Below, one piece after another: positions 1-9,917 of a stretch of 64,000 nucleotides of DNA; the stretch's first letter is position 1, and each line of letters begins with the position of its first letter. The translations under genes were made by a program, and so were the position numbers. Under the pieces are notes generated by a model. The model searched no databases and was not told where the DNA came from. It saw only the letters and a program-made list of their open reading frames with translations. The DNA lies in the NCBI GenBank assembly GCA_964023275.1, contig OZ029921.1, positions 19,281,109 to 19,345,108 of the forward strand, read 5' to 3'. Source of the stretch: Norana najaformis (lineage: Eukaryota; Annelida; Clitellata; Crassiclitellata; Hormogastridae).

Positions 1-130
1 GCCTCTTTATCTTAGTGGACTGACCTTCTGGATATTAGCCTGATTGTGTATTGGCTTTGATGCGCCAGCGATTGATGCCTTGTGCATTAGACATCGGCGC
101 ATTAGAAGTTAATAATTATTATTATAGTAT
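1..130 (+). mobile_element. 3' tail of an L2/CR1-like LINE
   Basis: The segment from the window edge to the short ATT run near 113-125 matches, base for base over long stretches, the 3' flank of the LINE at 8253-8776 (shared landmarks include GACCTTCTGGATAT, TGATGCCTTGTGCATTAGAC and GGCGCATTAGAAGTT). It is the non-coding 3' end of a non-LTR element whose body lies left of the window. Confidence 0.7.
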
Positions 131-548
131 TAGGCCTACTACACGCAATTGTGCGGGCGCCCAAGCAAGCAAACAGCTATCACATTCGTCTAAGAAACCA
201 AGGAAAATGCCTTCGTGTATACAATTAGAAGTATTTATTGTTTGTGTTTATAGGCCTAAGTAGAATGCAGAAGTATTTATTGTTTACGTTAGCAACATTT
301 GTAGCGGCTGCCAGAAACGTAGACTTCGAGCCCCCTTATCTTATGTCTCGAGTAGAGTTTTCCACCACTGCCTATAGCGCCTACCGTTTTTAACCCTAAT
401 CGTATGTCTAAAGGGTTCGGGTTACTTGACAAAATTCATTTTAGGTTTAGGTACCATGTTCAAAAAGTATGATGCAATGCTATAAGTAATGTTAATTAAC
501 GTAATGTAATGTTACTCTTAAGAAGCTTACGTCTGCGAATAGTTGATC

Positions 549-627
549 ACAAGGTTGAGATTTATACAGCGCCCAACGAAAGCTAAGTCACGGGAACCCC
601 CTTATTCACAGCTACGGGAGTGAGTCT
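549..627 (+). repeat. Dispersed GCGCCCAACGAAAGC repeat, copy 1
   Basis: It carries the landmarks of a short interspersed family seen at least seven times here: GAGATTT, GCGCCCAACGAAAGC, a GGGA step, then CTTATTCACAG. Other copies are near 19716, 27300, 35030, 50920, 58075 and 59545. This copy lacks the usual end with CAGTCAAAACAAAATCG. Confidence 0.7.
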
Positions 628-654
628 AATTATTTAAATCTAAATTAGACAGTT

Positions 655-860
655 TCAGGCTTATTTATTTTTATTTACATATTTATATATATTTACATAT
701 TTATTTTATATGTTTAGATTATATTTCTTAATATTTTATTTATATATTTATTTCTATTTATAATAAATTTTTATTTTTATATTTAAATATTTTTTATTTA
801 TACATTTATTTCCTAGGCATAAAAAAATTAGGGGCCTAAAATATTATATATATATATCTA
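655..860. repeat. AT-rich low-complexity stretch
   Basis: Runs of TTTATTTATATATTTA with almost no G or C. No coding signal is seen. The first 550 bases left of it also hold no recognisable gene. Confidence 0.8.
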
Positions 861-867
861 TCTTAGT

Positions 868-1310
868 AGGCCTACTAAATTTCCTAGGCCTAAAGGCCTA
901 TTTAGGCCTAAAGGCCTACTAAATTTCCTAGGCCTAAAGGCCTATTTGGGCCTAAAGGCCTACATTTTAAAACGAATTTTCTAGCCCTAAAGGCCTATTT
1001 AGGCCTAAAGGCCTACTAAATTTCCTAGGCCTATTTAGGCCTAAAGGCCTACATTTAAAACGAATTTCCTAGGCCTAAAGGCCTATTTAGGCCTAAAGGC
1101 CTACTAAATTTCCTAGGCCTAAAGGCCTACACCCGTTCCTAGGCCTAAAGGCCTACTAATTTTTAAGTAAATTTCCTAGGCCTAAAGGCCTATTACCTTT
1201 CCTAGGCCTAAAAGGCCTATTTAGGCCTAAAGACCTATAACCGTTCCTAGGCCTAAAGGCCTACTAAATTTCATAGGCCTAAAGACCTTTCTAGGCCTAA
1301 AAAGCACAAA
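868..1310. repeat. AGGCCT-rich tandem repeat
   Basis: About ten degenerate units built from CCTAGGCCTAAAGGCCTA plus a spacer such as TTTAGGCCTAAAGGCCTA or CTAAATTT, basic period about 44 bases. Nearly every element is itself palindromic (AGGCCT, CCTAGG, TAGGCCTA). It is non-coding. Confidence 0.9.
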
Positions 1311-1377
1311 AATGGAGAAAAAGGTAACAAGAAAGGTAAAGATGCAGAAAGAGGAGAAAAAAGACAAAGAGAAAAAA

Positions 1378-1775
1378 GCTAATAAGAAAGGTGCAGATGT
1401 AGAAAGACAAGGTGCAGATGTAGAAAGACAAGGAAAAAAGCTAATAAGAAAGGTGCAGATGTAGAAAGACAAGGTGCAGATGTAGAAAGACAAGGAAAAA
1501 AGCTAATAAGAAAGGTGCAGATGTAGAAAGACAAGGTGCAGATGTAGAAAGACAAGGAAAAAGCTAATAAGAAAGGTGCAGATGTAGAAAGACAAGGTAC
1601 AGACGTAGAAAGACAAGGAGAAAAAATCTAATAAGAAAGATAAATATTTAGAAATACCTAACAAGGAGAAAAAAGCTAATAAGAAAGGTAAACATTTAGA
1701 AATACAAGTTAAACATGTAGAAAAAAGCTAATAAACAAGATCGCTAATAAAGAAGGGTACAGATGCAGAAATACA
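1378..1775. repeat. 62-bp tandem repeat with 21-bp subrepeats
   Basis: Units begin with GCTAATAAGAAAGG at about 1378, 1440, 1502 and 1563, spacing 61-62 bases. Each unit contains two copies of a 21-base subunit around GTGCAGATGTAGAAAGACAA. Degraded units continue to about 1775. The purine-rich strand gives long minus-strand reading frames that are artefacts of the repeat. Confidence 0.9.
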
Positions 1776-2143
1776 AGCAGACAAAAGGAGAAATGAGAGG
1801 GAAGAAAAACGAAAGAAATAGACCTAAGCAGACATATAAATTGGCAAAAAAGAAAGTGTTCAATGTCCCGTTATTTACAACTGAAGGTCATGAACGGGCC
1901 TTCAACTCTTTCACTGCTTTTCCCTAAACATTTCTCTAATGCATCTTGGTTCATTTCCTTTTACTCTCTGCTTAGACAGAAAAACACACGAAGACAGACG
2001 AGTTAATTAATACTGAGCTAAAAAGGACCATAAATATTAGTCATTTGGCCTGCTGCGCTCGAAGGCCGTTTCAAGTCATACATGCAACAATCAGAACTGC
2101 TTCCCTGTTATACCAGCCTTAGTAGAGTAATAGCAGTAACAGT
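1776..2143. other. Unassigned intergenic DNA
   Basis: I see no gene, known repeat or RNA here; only short frames without a conserved pattern. Confidence 0.5.
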
Positions 2144-2335
2144 GTTATTGTGCATTTATTAAGCGCCATTATCTAATGACTAAGCATCAATCGATGGCGC
2201 TAGGCAACTGTGGGCGAAGGACTTGCCAAGTGATGCTAGGGACCACAGGAACCGTCTCAGGTGAGGCTCGAACCCGTAGTCTGAGGTTACAAGCCAAGCG
2301 CTTTAACCAATAGACTACCGTGGCCTGCGGTGGCG
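2144..2335 (-). mobile_element. tRNA-derived SINE
   Basis: On the minus strand the head reads like a decayed tRNA: an A-box-like TAGTCTATTGGTTAAAGCGC and a B-box GGGTTCGAGCC about 40 bases later. The body ends near 2144-2190 with a tail containing GCGCCATTATCTAATGACTAAG that recurs near 6225-6275 and 14615-14645. The anticodon arm does not fold as in a working tRNA, so it is called a SINE and not a tRNA gene. Confidence 0.65.
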
Positions 2336-2989
2336 GTAGAGGTACTTTTGGTTCTAGTAGCCCACTTTTCACATCCATTCCCCGTCCCCCGGGAAAGGGG
2401 TGGTGCTCGGACCTCGTTAACCGACAAATGTAGTCCGATCTGGCGTGCTTTCCCCGTCGTTGATCCTTCAGTCGTTTTCTCGAAGTGCTTGGCCAGTTCT
2501 TCCGCATACAATCGACGACAATAGGATACCAGTGTTGCGTTTGATGCGCGTCCTTTAAGGCCTTCCATCTGCCGCTAAATGAAAAATAAACGACGAGATA
2601 TAATAGAGACCCACATCAGATGCTAAACTATAGTAGGAGTTTCTCCTCAAACAGGAGCCAGTTTCCGTGGTTAGGTCACTTAGTTGTATTTATCTGCGAA
2701 GAAACGGTGACACAGACAGAGAGAAATAAGCAGACAGGAAAGCTACAAAAAAAGCGACGAATGAATGACGATAGCCACCGTTGGTAAGATGTAATAACTT
2801 GAGGAAGTCTAATTCCTGGTCTCGTTAACAGATGGCAGCACTGACCTCTTCGTCCCAGGGAATAAACGTCTTCGTCAGCGCAGTCGTGCGTCACTTCCTT
2901 CTTGAAATGAAACGCCTGTTCAACACCACAACACAACCAATTCTTTTAACAATGGTTGCTTTAAATGCCAACCACAACAATTTGTAATT
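2336..2989. other. Unassigned intergenic DNA
   Basis: Overlapping frames on both strands have no recognisable domain. Nothing supported is seen. Confidence 0.4.
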
Positions 2990-3830
2990 GTAATTGTAAA
3001 CGAACATTTATAAAGCTCCACTTAGGAAACAGTGGCGCTCACGACTTGAACAAACAAAAAGGATTTCAGGCGTTTGCGAGACTGTGTAGGAGAGAGACTA
3101 AGTAACTGAAGCCGCAGGTCAAGAGGAAGGGAGTTCCAGCTGGAAGGGCCAACAAAGGCAAAACTCCTGGACTGAGCAGTCGTAGTGCGGACGCGAGGGA
3201 CTACCATGAGACCACGGGTAGCTGAGCGAAGGGAGGCATGGGCAGGCAACGAGGAAACCGGAATACAAAAAAGAAGTTAATTAGGACGGAGAAGAGCCTA
3301 GAAGGCTGTTGCGCATAAGGATAAGAATCTTAAACTGTATGCGTTGACTGACAGGAAGCCAATGAAGTGAATCACAAATAAAAGTAGATATATGGGCAGA
3401 CTTTGGAAGACCACCGATAAGGCGTGCAGCAGCATTAAGTATAGACTGAAGCTTGGATGTGTTAATTGCAGAAAGTCACAATATAGGCAGCATTGCCAAA
3501 GTCAATCCTAGTGCAAATCAGGGCATGGACCAAGGCAGTGATCGCATGAAGAGGAAGCGAGTGACGAATAGAGCGGAGTTGTCGTAGGTGGTAAAGACAA
3601 GAGCGGGAGATATTATTTACATGGTCAGTCAGAGAAAGAGTTTGATCCAGGATGATTCCGAGGTCACGGATTGAGGAAAAGAAGTGGATATGAGGGAAAT
3701 TAGAGGAAAGGGCACTAAAGTCAATTTTGGCAAGCTGGACACGGCCACCTAGCCGTATAGGCCTGCATGTTTGTATCTGGCCATTTATCTCAAAAACCCT
3801 ATCGAAGGCCATTGAATCTAACGTATCTAG
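2990..3830 (-). mobile_element. L2/CR1-like LINE fragment, end of RT and 3' tail
   Basis: Minus-strand frames contain residues of the late reverse-transcriptase and thumb region: RDLGIILDQTLSLTDHVNNI, then SRSCLYHLRQLRSIRHSLP and LVHALICTRIDFGNA (3480-3700), then the characteristic C-terminal SFAFVGPSSWNSLPLDLR (3100-3160). The frames are shifted against each other, so the copy is dead. The 3' end near 2990-3050 has ACATTTATAAAGCTCC and GTGGCGCTCACGACTTGAAC, a tail motif found in other copies. Confidence 0.8.
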
Positions 3831-3916
3831 AAGGTGGAGTTTACAAGTTTATCCTTCCTTATTCAGTAATCATCTCAAACTTCTGACGATTCTATATCGT
3901 AAGGAAGTACCCTTGT

Positions 3917-4838
3917 GCAAGTATGTATGTATGTATGCATGCGTGTATGTATGTGTGCATGTATGCATGCATGTAGGTATGCATGCACGTATGTATGCAT
4001 GCATGTGTGTATGCATGTATATATGCATGTGTTTATGTATGTATGTATGTATGTGTGGATGCATGCATGCATGCAAGTATGTATGTATGTATGTATGCAT
4101 GCATGTGTGTATGCATGTATGTATGTGTGTATGCATGCATGTGTATGCATGTATATATGCATGTGTTTATGTATGTATGTATGTAAGTGTGGATGCATGC
4201 ATGCATGCAAGTATGTATGTATGTATGTATGCATGCATGTGTGTATGCATGTATGTATGTGTGTATGCATGCATGTGTATGCATGTATATATGCATGTGT
4301 TTATGTATGTATGTATGTATGTGTGGATGCATGCATGCATGCAAGTATGTATGTATGTATGTATGCATGCATGTGTGTATGCATGTATGTATGTGTGTAT
4401 GCATGCATGTGTATGCATGTATATATGCATGTGTTTATGTATGTATGTATGTATGTGTGGATGCATGCATGCATGCAAGTATGTATGTATGTATGTATGC
4501 ATGCATGTATGCATGTATGTATGTGTGTATGCATGCATGTGTATGCATGTATATATGCATGTGTATGTATGCATGTGTATGCATGTATGTAGGTGTGCAT
4601 GCATGCATGCATGCAAGTATGTATGTATGTATGCATGCATGTGTATGCATGTATATATGCATGTGTATGTATGCATGTGTATGTATGTATGTATGCATGC
4701 ATGTGTATGCATGCATGTGTATGCATGTATATATGCATGTGTATGTATGTATGCATGTGTATGTATGTATGTATGCATGTATGCATGCATGTGTGTATGC
4801 ATATATGTATGTATGTATGTATGCATACATATATGCAT
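3917..4838. repeat. TATG/CATG microsatellite with 134-bp higher-order repeat
   Basis: Entirely built of GTAT, GCAT and GTGT tetramers. The rare marker GTGTGGATGCATGCATGC starts at about 4053, 4187, 4321 and 4455, exactly 134 apart, and a variant starts at 4593. Tetramer arithmetic leaves reading frames open on both strands over hundreds of bases (Met-Tyr-Val-Cys-type or His-Thr-Tyr-Ile-type strings); these are not genes. Confidence 0.95.
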
Positions 4839-5499
4839 GGCAATGGCAGGAGCACAATGTAACATCAAGGTGCAAGATATCAAGATAGAACAAGTGGACA
4901 CGTTCGTATACTTGGGATCGTTCATGACAGAAGATGCTGAGTGTAGTAGGGAGATAAGAGTAAGAATTGCAAGAGGACAGGGAACGGGAGCAGAACTGAT
5001 GAAATTGTGGAAGTGCCATAACATCAAAGTACACACAAAGTTAAAATTAATGAAGACACTTATTTGGCCAGTAACGATGTACGGGTGTGAGAGCTGGACA
5101 ATCAAAAAGCGGGATGAGGATAGAATTAGGGCATTTGAAATGAAGTGCATACGGAAAATACTTAGAATATCATGGACAGAAAAAAGAACAAATGAGTGGG
5201 TGCTAGAGACGGCTGGTGTGGAAAGGAGTCTACTTGAATCAATCAAAAGACGAAAGATGTCGTACTTCGGACATATAATGAGGAAACAGGGTGATTGCTT
5301 GGAGAAGGAGATCATGCAAGGAACAGTTCCGGGAGCAAGAACAAGAGGAAGACCAAGGAAGAGGTGGATGGACAACATCAGTGAATGGTCCGGTATAGCC
5401 ACAGAGAAGTTGCTGAGAGGAACCGAGGATAGGAGTGGATGGAAAAGAATCGTCTACAATGTGACCAACCCTCGTACCGAGGACGGTTGAAAAGAAGAA
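4839..5499 (+). mobile_element. Non-LTR retrotransposon RT C-terminus, 5'-truncated
   Basis: An open frame ending at the TGA at 5488-5490 encodes the end of a reverse transcriptase: FVYLGSFMTEDAECSREIR, LIWPVTMYGCESWTIKK, RILRISW-type and RRKMSYFGHIMRK motifs, then RGRPRKRWMDNISEW. The catalytic palm and the endonuclease are missing. The piece is intact in frame over about 210 residues and reads straight on from the upstream microsatellite with no stop. After the stop there are only about 10 bases (GAAGAAG) before the TATG repeat resumes. Clade assignment is uncertain; I only claim the non-LTR class. Confidence 0.85.
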
Positions 5500-5706
5500 G
5501 TATGTATGCATGTATGCATGCATGTGTGTATGCATATATGTATGTATGTATGTATGTATGCATGTATGCATGCATGTGTGTATGCATATATGTATGTATG
5601 TATGTATGCATGTGTGTATGCATATATGTATGTATGTATGTATGTATGCATGTATGCATGCATGTGTGTATGTATGTATGCATGTATGTATGTATGTATG
5701 TATATT
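5500..5706. repeat. TATG microsatellite, right-hand part
   Basis: It continues the same tetramer array as 3917-4838 on the far side of the retrotransposon fragment. Confidence 0.9.
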
Positions 5707-5914
5707 TAAGCAGGCCTACCTCTCAAAAGCGATGCAATGTCAAACTAATCTAAACAAGTGCGTTTTAAGATAGTTTGAACTAAGTAAAGTGGACAAACAA
5801 GCTGACAAACAAACCCAAACAAGGTGTTCTTGTCATTTACTAAAAAAGCATTTTTGGCAAAATAACTAAACGACACGTTCGTATTACACTATTAATGTCT
5901 GCTAACATCATACA

Positions 5915-6115
5915 CATGCACTGCGCAATATATGTGTGTATATACATATGGGTGTGTGTGTGTGAGTATGTGTATGTATGTACATTGGTATGTGTGTACG
6001 AGTGCATATATGTATAACATAACAAATTAAGATTTATAAAGCACAACTTCAAGAAGACACTCATCTGTAGCGCTCTTGACCAGTCAGAAAAGACCCGTGA
6101 TCAAACAATGTATGT
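5915..6115. repeat. Local duplication, copy 1
   Basis: A GTGTGTATATACATATGGG start, a TG-rich stretch, then GTATAACATAACAAATTAAG and TTATAAAGCACAACTTCAAG lead to AGAAAAGACCCGT. The same order recurs at 6620-6835 with few differences. The second half resembles a LINE 3' tail (compare 2990-3050). A TATG run follows at 6108-6180. Confidence 0.8.
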
Positions 6116-6619
6116 ATGTATGTATGTATGTATGTATGTATGTATGTATGAATGTATGTATGTGTGCATGTATGCATGTAGCATGCATGCATGGGTGTAT
6201 GTCTTCATTCACAATTGCTCACCACAATCAATTGATGCTTAGTCGTTAGATAATGGCACCTAACAAATGCAGAAATAAAAATCTAATGTAATGTTTTCTA
6301 TAGCGCCATTATACTAATGCACATGGGATCAAGCCCTGTCAAAATCCGATAGGTCGGGGAAAGTAGGATAGAAAGATTTAAAGAATGCATATATGTGTGT
6401 GTTTAAATCTGACTACTTCATGGACAACAACAGCTCTTGGCAGGCGTGCCTTCTCTGTTTCTGGCCCTTTGGCTTGGACAGTGATTTTGTTTAGCAGCGA
6501 CCATCGACATTATTACAGTGGCGCTATAGAAGTTTTCAGATTAGATTAGATTAGATTAGCCATAGAAATCTGAACTTAATTTTTGTCTGTTGTTTCCTGC
6601 CATGACATTCACAGGAACT

Positions 6620-6835
6620 GCGCAATATGTGTATGTGTGTATATACATATGGGTGTGTGTGTGTGTGAGTATGTGTATGTATGCATATACATGTGTGTAT
6701 GTACATCGGTATGTGTGTACGAGTGTATATATGTATAACATAACAAATTAAGATTTATAAAGCACAACTTCAAGAACAGACTCATCAGTAGCGCTCTTAA
6801 CCTGTCAGAAAAGACCCGTAGTCAAACAGTGTATA
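6620..6835. repeat. Local duplication, copy 2
   Basis: Second copy of 5915-6115, about 700 bases downstream. The blocks at 6290-6350 and 6838-6895 are also a matching pair (ATGTTTTCTATAG, GCCATTATACTAATGCACATG), so the duplicated segment is composite. Confidence 0.8.
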
Positions 6836-6889
6836 TATAATGTTTTCTATAGTGCCATTATACTAATGCACATGGGATCAAGCCCTGCC

Positions 6890-7000
6890 AATGTATGTGT
6901 GCATGTGTATGTATGTATGTATGTATGTGTGCATATGTATGTATGTGTATGTACGTGTGTATGTATGTATGTATGTGTGTATGTATGTAAGTATGTATGT
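6890..7000. repeat. TATG/TGTG microsatellite
   Basis: Degenerate tetramers of TATG type. The stretch 7000-7430 is purine-rich on the plus strand and has no recognisable gene. Confidence 0.85.
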
Positions 7001-7429
7001 AATTGAATGACAGAAAAATCAAATAACAGAAGGATGCACAGAGCGAGCGATGAAGGGATGAAAAAGGCAGAAAGAGCAAAAGATGAAATGAAATGAAAAC
7101 AGAAGAATGAAATGAGAAGAGGATTGAAGGATGGAAGGATAAGCAAAAAAGAGTGAGTGAATGATGGAACAACAAACATAAAGAGAATAAAGAATGATGG
7201 AATGAAGGAAAGAGGAGGTTTGGTTGTCTCTTCAGTGCAACCTGACAACTGCATGGAATGATCAAACGAATGATCGAACGAATGATCCACAAGCAACGAA
7301 ATACTTCTGCATCCAGAGAAGTCAACCACTTAAAAAACATGAGCCACAATCTTTGAGAGATCCCCAAAAGGTGCTACATAATTGCTCAGATAATTCACAC
7401 ACGATAGTGGATCAAGGGCCACACCACTG

Positions 7430-7790
7430 AGTAGCAGTGCAAGCAACATGCAGGCTAGCAATGAAATCATTAGCAATGCAAGCAAGCACACAGGCTAGCA
7501 ATGAAATCAGTAGCAATGCAAGCAAGCATGCAGGCTAGCAAAGAGTAGCAGATGAAGCAGGAAGCAGGCAAAGAGTAGCAGATGAAGCAAGCAGTTGAAG
7601 GAAGCAAGCAAGCAGTTGAAGGAAGCAAGCTGAAGTTCAAGCAAGCAGTTCCAGTTAAGCAGTTGCACTTGCACTTAAAGCACGCAGCTGCAGTTGCAGT
7701 TGAAGCAAGCACTTGAAACCAGTAGTTGCAGTTGAAGCAAGCAGTTGAAGGAAGCAGCAGTTAAGCAGCAGTTCAGGCAAGGAAACTTGG
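7430..7790. repeat. GCAAGCA-rich tandem repeat
   Basis: Degenerate units of AGCAAGCAGTTGAAGGAAGC and GGCTAGCAATGAAATCAGTA. The same material recurs at 9165-9420 and 11092-11290, each time just before a unit of the 1.07-kb array, so it belongs to that array. Confidence 0.85.
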
Positions 7791-8252
7791 GAAGGAATGA
7801 AGATCTACACGATGCTTACCCTTAGCTGAGTTCTGGCGACTGTCCTGTTAGAAGATGATGAGGAACAGTGGCCACAACAAATGGAAACTCTAGCTGAAGA
7901 TCATCACCTGACTTCTCCAGATGCAAACCAATCTAGATAGACACCAACATGACGCAAATTATTACACATTCATATAGCCCCTTTCAATGACAAACAGCAC
8001 AAAGACATAATTATGAGTAATGTTTGCCTCACCACACAGCTCATAATAAGGCAGAGAAAGGAAGAAAGAAAGACAAAGAGATAGGGCCTAACAGATTAAA
8101 AAAATCATTGTTATCAGTTTCACCGTGGAAATCTAATTTTCTGATATTCAGAGTCCTCCATAATTTTACAAACGAGATCCTCTATTTCTAAAAAAATCTA
8201 CTGACATTTAGCAAATACAATTTAACATGCATAAAAGGATCCACTGAATGAA

Positions 8253-8776
8253 GGATATTTTCAGAACTCCTTGGCTAGAGCCGTAACAAATACTTCTAAA
8301 TATGAGCATATAACCCCTGTGCTTAAATCTTTACATTGGCTTCCTATTCAGCAAAGGATTTGTTTCAAAATTAGGACTTACAGTTTATAAAACATTGAAC
8401 TACGGCCAACCACAATACTTGAAATCAGTCCTTATTCCCCAGACTTATCATTATTCTGCAAGGTCATCTGATTGTCTTTCTCTGGTCATACCCTGGGCTA
8501 GTACTGTTCCGGGTAAACAAGCATTTTCGGCTGCTGGACCAAAATTCTGGAATTCCCTCCCTGTGTCTGTTCGTTCTGCTCAGTCGCTTCTGTCATTTCG
8601 TTCTCAGCTTAAAACTTACCTGTTTCAAATTGCTTATCTACCATAGGCTGCCTCTCTGTCGTGCGGATTGACCTTCTGGATATCGACCTGATTGTGGCTT
8701 GGTTTTAGTGTGCCATCGGTTGATGCCTTGTGCATTAGACACCGGCGCATTAGAAGTTGCTAAGTATTATTATTAT
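8253..8776 (+). mobile_element. 5'-truncated L2/CR1-like LINE nested in an array unit
   Basis: Residues SLHWLPIQQRICFKI appear at about 8325-8375, then after a frame change SAAGPKFWNSLPVSVRSAQS and FRSQLKTYLF at 8525-8630, the usual C-terminus of L2/CR1-type ORF2. The 3' tail to the ATT run at 8765-8776 matches 1-130. Unit sequence stops at GATCCACTGAATGAAGGA (8235-8252) and resumes at TTGACATCGGCTC (8777), as in the uninterrupted unit at 12725-12760. Confidence 0.85.
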
Positions 8777-9433
8777 TTGACATCGGCTCAAAAACTACGC
8801 GAAAACCAATAAACTGTTTCTAGTGTGGCCGTGCAAATGGAATTTTAAAATGTCAGTCCTTCGAACAAAATGGCAAGCGATGAAACAATCTATAAAACAT
8901 TAGAAGCTGGACTGCTAAAAAATCAGCTGCCATCTGGCGAATGCAATTTAACTAGAAGCATTAATGTATTCCTATATTGCAGAACATTTTTCAATCCAGC
9001 TTCGCGTACACATACAGTATTGAGTCTTCCATCGCACGCCATTTTGTGCAAATTTATTCATGTATCGAAATTTCATGAAAATTGATTTCAGTGCTAGAGA
9101 GACACTGGCTCAAATACCACGTTCAAATCGATCAGCCACCGTCTCATTGAAGTAATTCTAATTCAGGCTAGCAATGAAATCAGTAACAATGCAAGCAAGC
9201 ACGCACAGGCTAGCAATGAAATCAGTAGCAGATTAAAAGCAAGGAAGCACGCTGGCTAGCAGTGATATCAGTAGCAATGCAAGCAAGCATCACAGGCTAG
9301 CAATGAAATCAGTAGCAATGCAAGAACGCACGCACAGGCTAGCAGTGAAATCAGTAGCAATGCAAGCAAGCAAGCATGCAGGCTAGCAATAAAATCAGTA
9401 GCAATGCAAGCAAGCTCACAGAGTTCTGAAGAT

Positions 9434-9458
9434 CTACGGTAAGTGACGCTTACCGCAG
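9434..9458. other. Array hairpin, unit 2
   Basis: A 10-base arm CTACGGTAAG, a five-base loop TGACG and the arm CTTACCGCAG; nine of ten pairs form, with one A/C mismatch. Confidence 0.7.
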
Positions 9459-9626
9459 CTGAGTTCTGGCGACTGCCCCTGTCAGAAGAGGATGAGGAAC
9501 AGTGGCCACAACAAATGGAAATTCCAGCTGAAGATCATCACCCGACTTCACTGCAGCAGTGACAACGTCAGTTGCCTCATCTCGCCTTCAGATAGGAAGA
9601 AGTGTACGTTACCGGAAACGAGCTGA

Positions 9627-9634
9627 TGACGTCA
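9627..9634. promoter_or_regulatory. TGACGTCA palindrome (CRE-like), unit 2
   Basis: A perfect CREB/ATF-type octamer. It is also present at 12389-12396 and 13460-13467 in the homologous place. Function is not shown. Confidence 0.4.
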
Positions 9635-9679
9635 TCAGGCGAACTGGAGCTCCGCGAGCATGACTCTACAGGAACGAAT

Positions 9680-9772
9680 CAAACGTAACTAGACAGACAG
9701 ACAGACAGACAGACAGAGACAGACAGAGACAGACAGAGACAGACAGAGACAGACAGAGACAGACAGACAGAC
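9680..9772. repeat. GACA/CAGA microsatellite
   Basis: Runs of GACAGACAGACAG and GACAGAGACAGA. Shorter versions occur at 12453-12480 and 13526-13560 in the homologous place in other units. Confidence 0.95.
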
Positions 9773-9854
9773 ACATATTTCACTGACTCACTAACTCAAT
9801 GACCGACTGACATTACAAGTTAATCCTTTTAACTTACCGGTAATCGTACTTAAT

Positions 9855-9916
9855 CATACGTTTCTTTCATTTATTTCTTACGATGTTACGTAAGAAATAA
9901 ATGAAAGCAACGTATG
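9855..9916. repeat. 28-bp near-perfect inverted repeat
   Basis: Left arm 9855-9882 and right arm 9889-9916 pair at 27 of 28 positions around the six-base spacer ATGTTA. The homologous place in a later unit (12561-12592) has only the outer CATACGT/ACGTATG and the inner core, so the long arm is specific to this unit. Confidence 0.9.
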
Positions 9917-9917
9917 A

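Noticed and set aside
870-1310. A CRISPR-like array
   Set aside because: There are no unique spacers between fixed repeats, and the genome is eukaryotic.
2240-2330. A tRNA gene on the minus strand
   Set aside because: It continues into a SINE body and its anticodon arm is not tRNA-like.
4167-5402. A 411-residue minus-strand frame
   Set aside because: It is the complement of the RT fragment plus microsatellite; low-complexity His-Thr-Tyr-Ile strings have no family match.
3727-5490. A 587-residue plus-strand frame running from 3727 through the microsatellite into RT sequence
   Set aside because: Its first 370 residues are translated TATG tetramers; the frame is open by arithmetic. Only the RT part after 4839 is real coding sequence.
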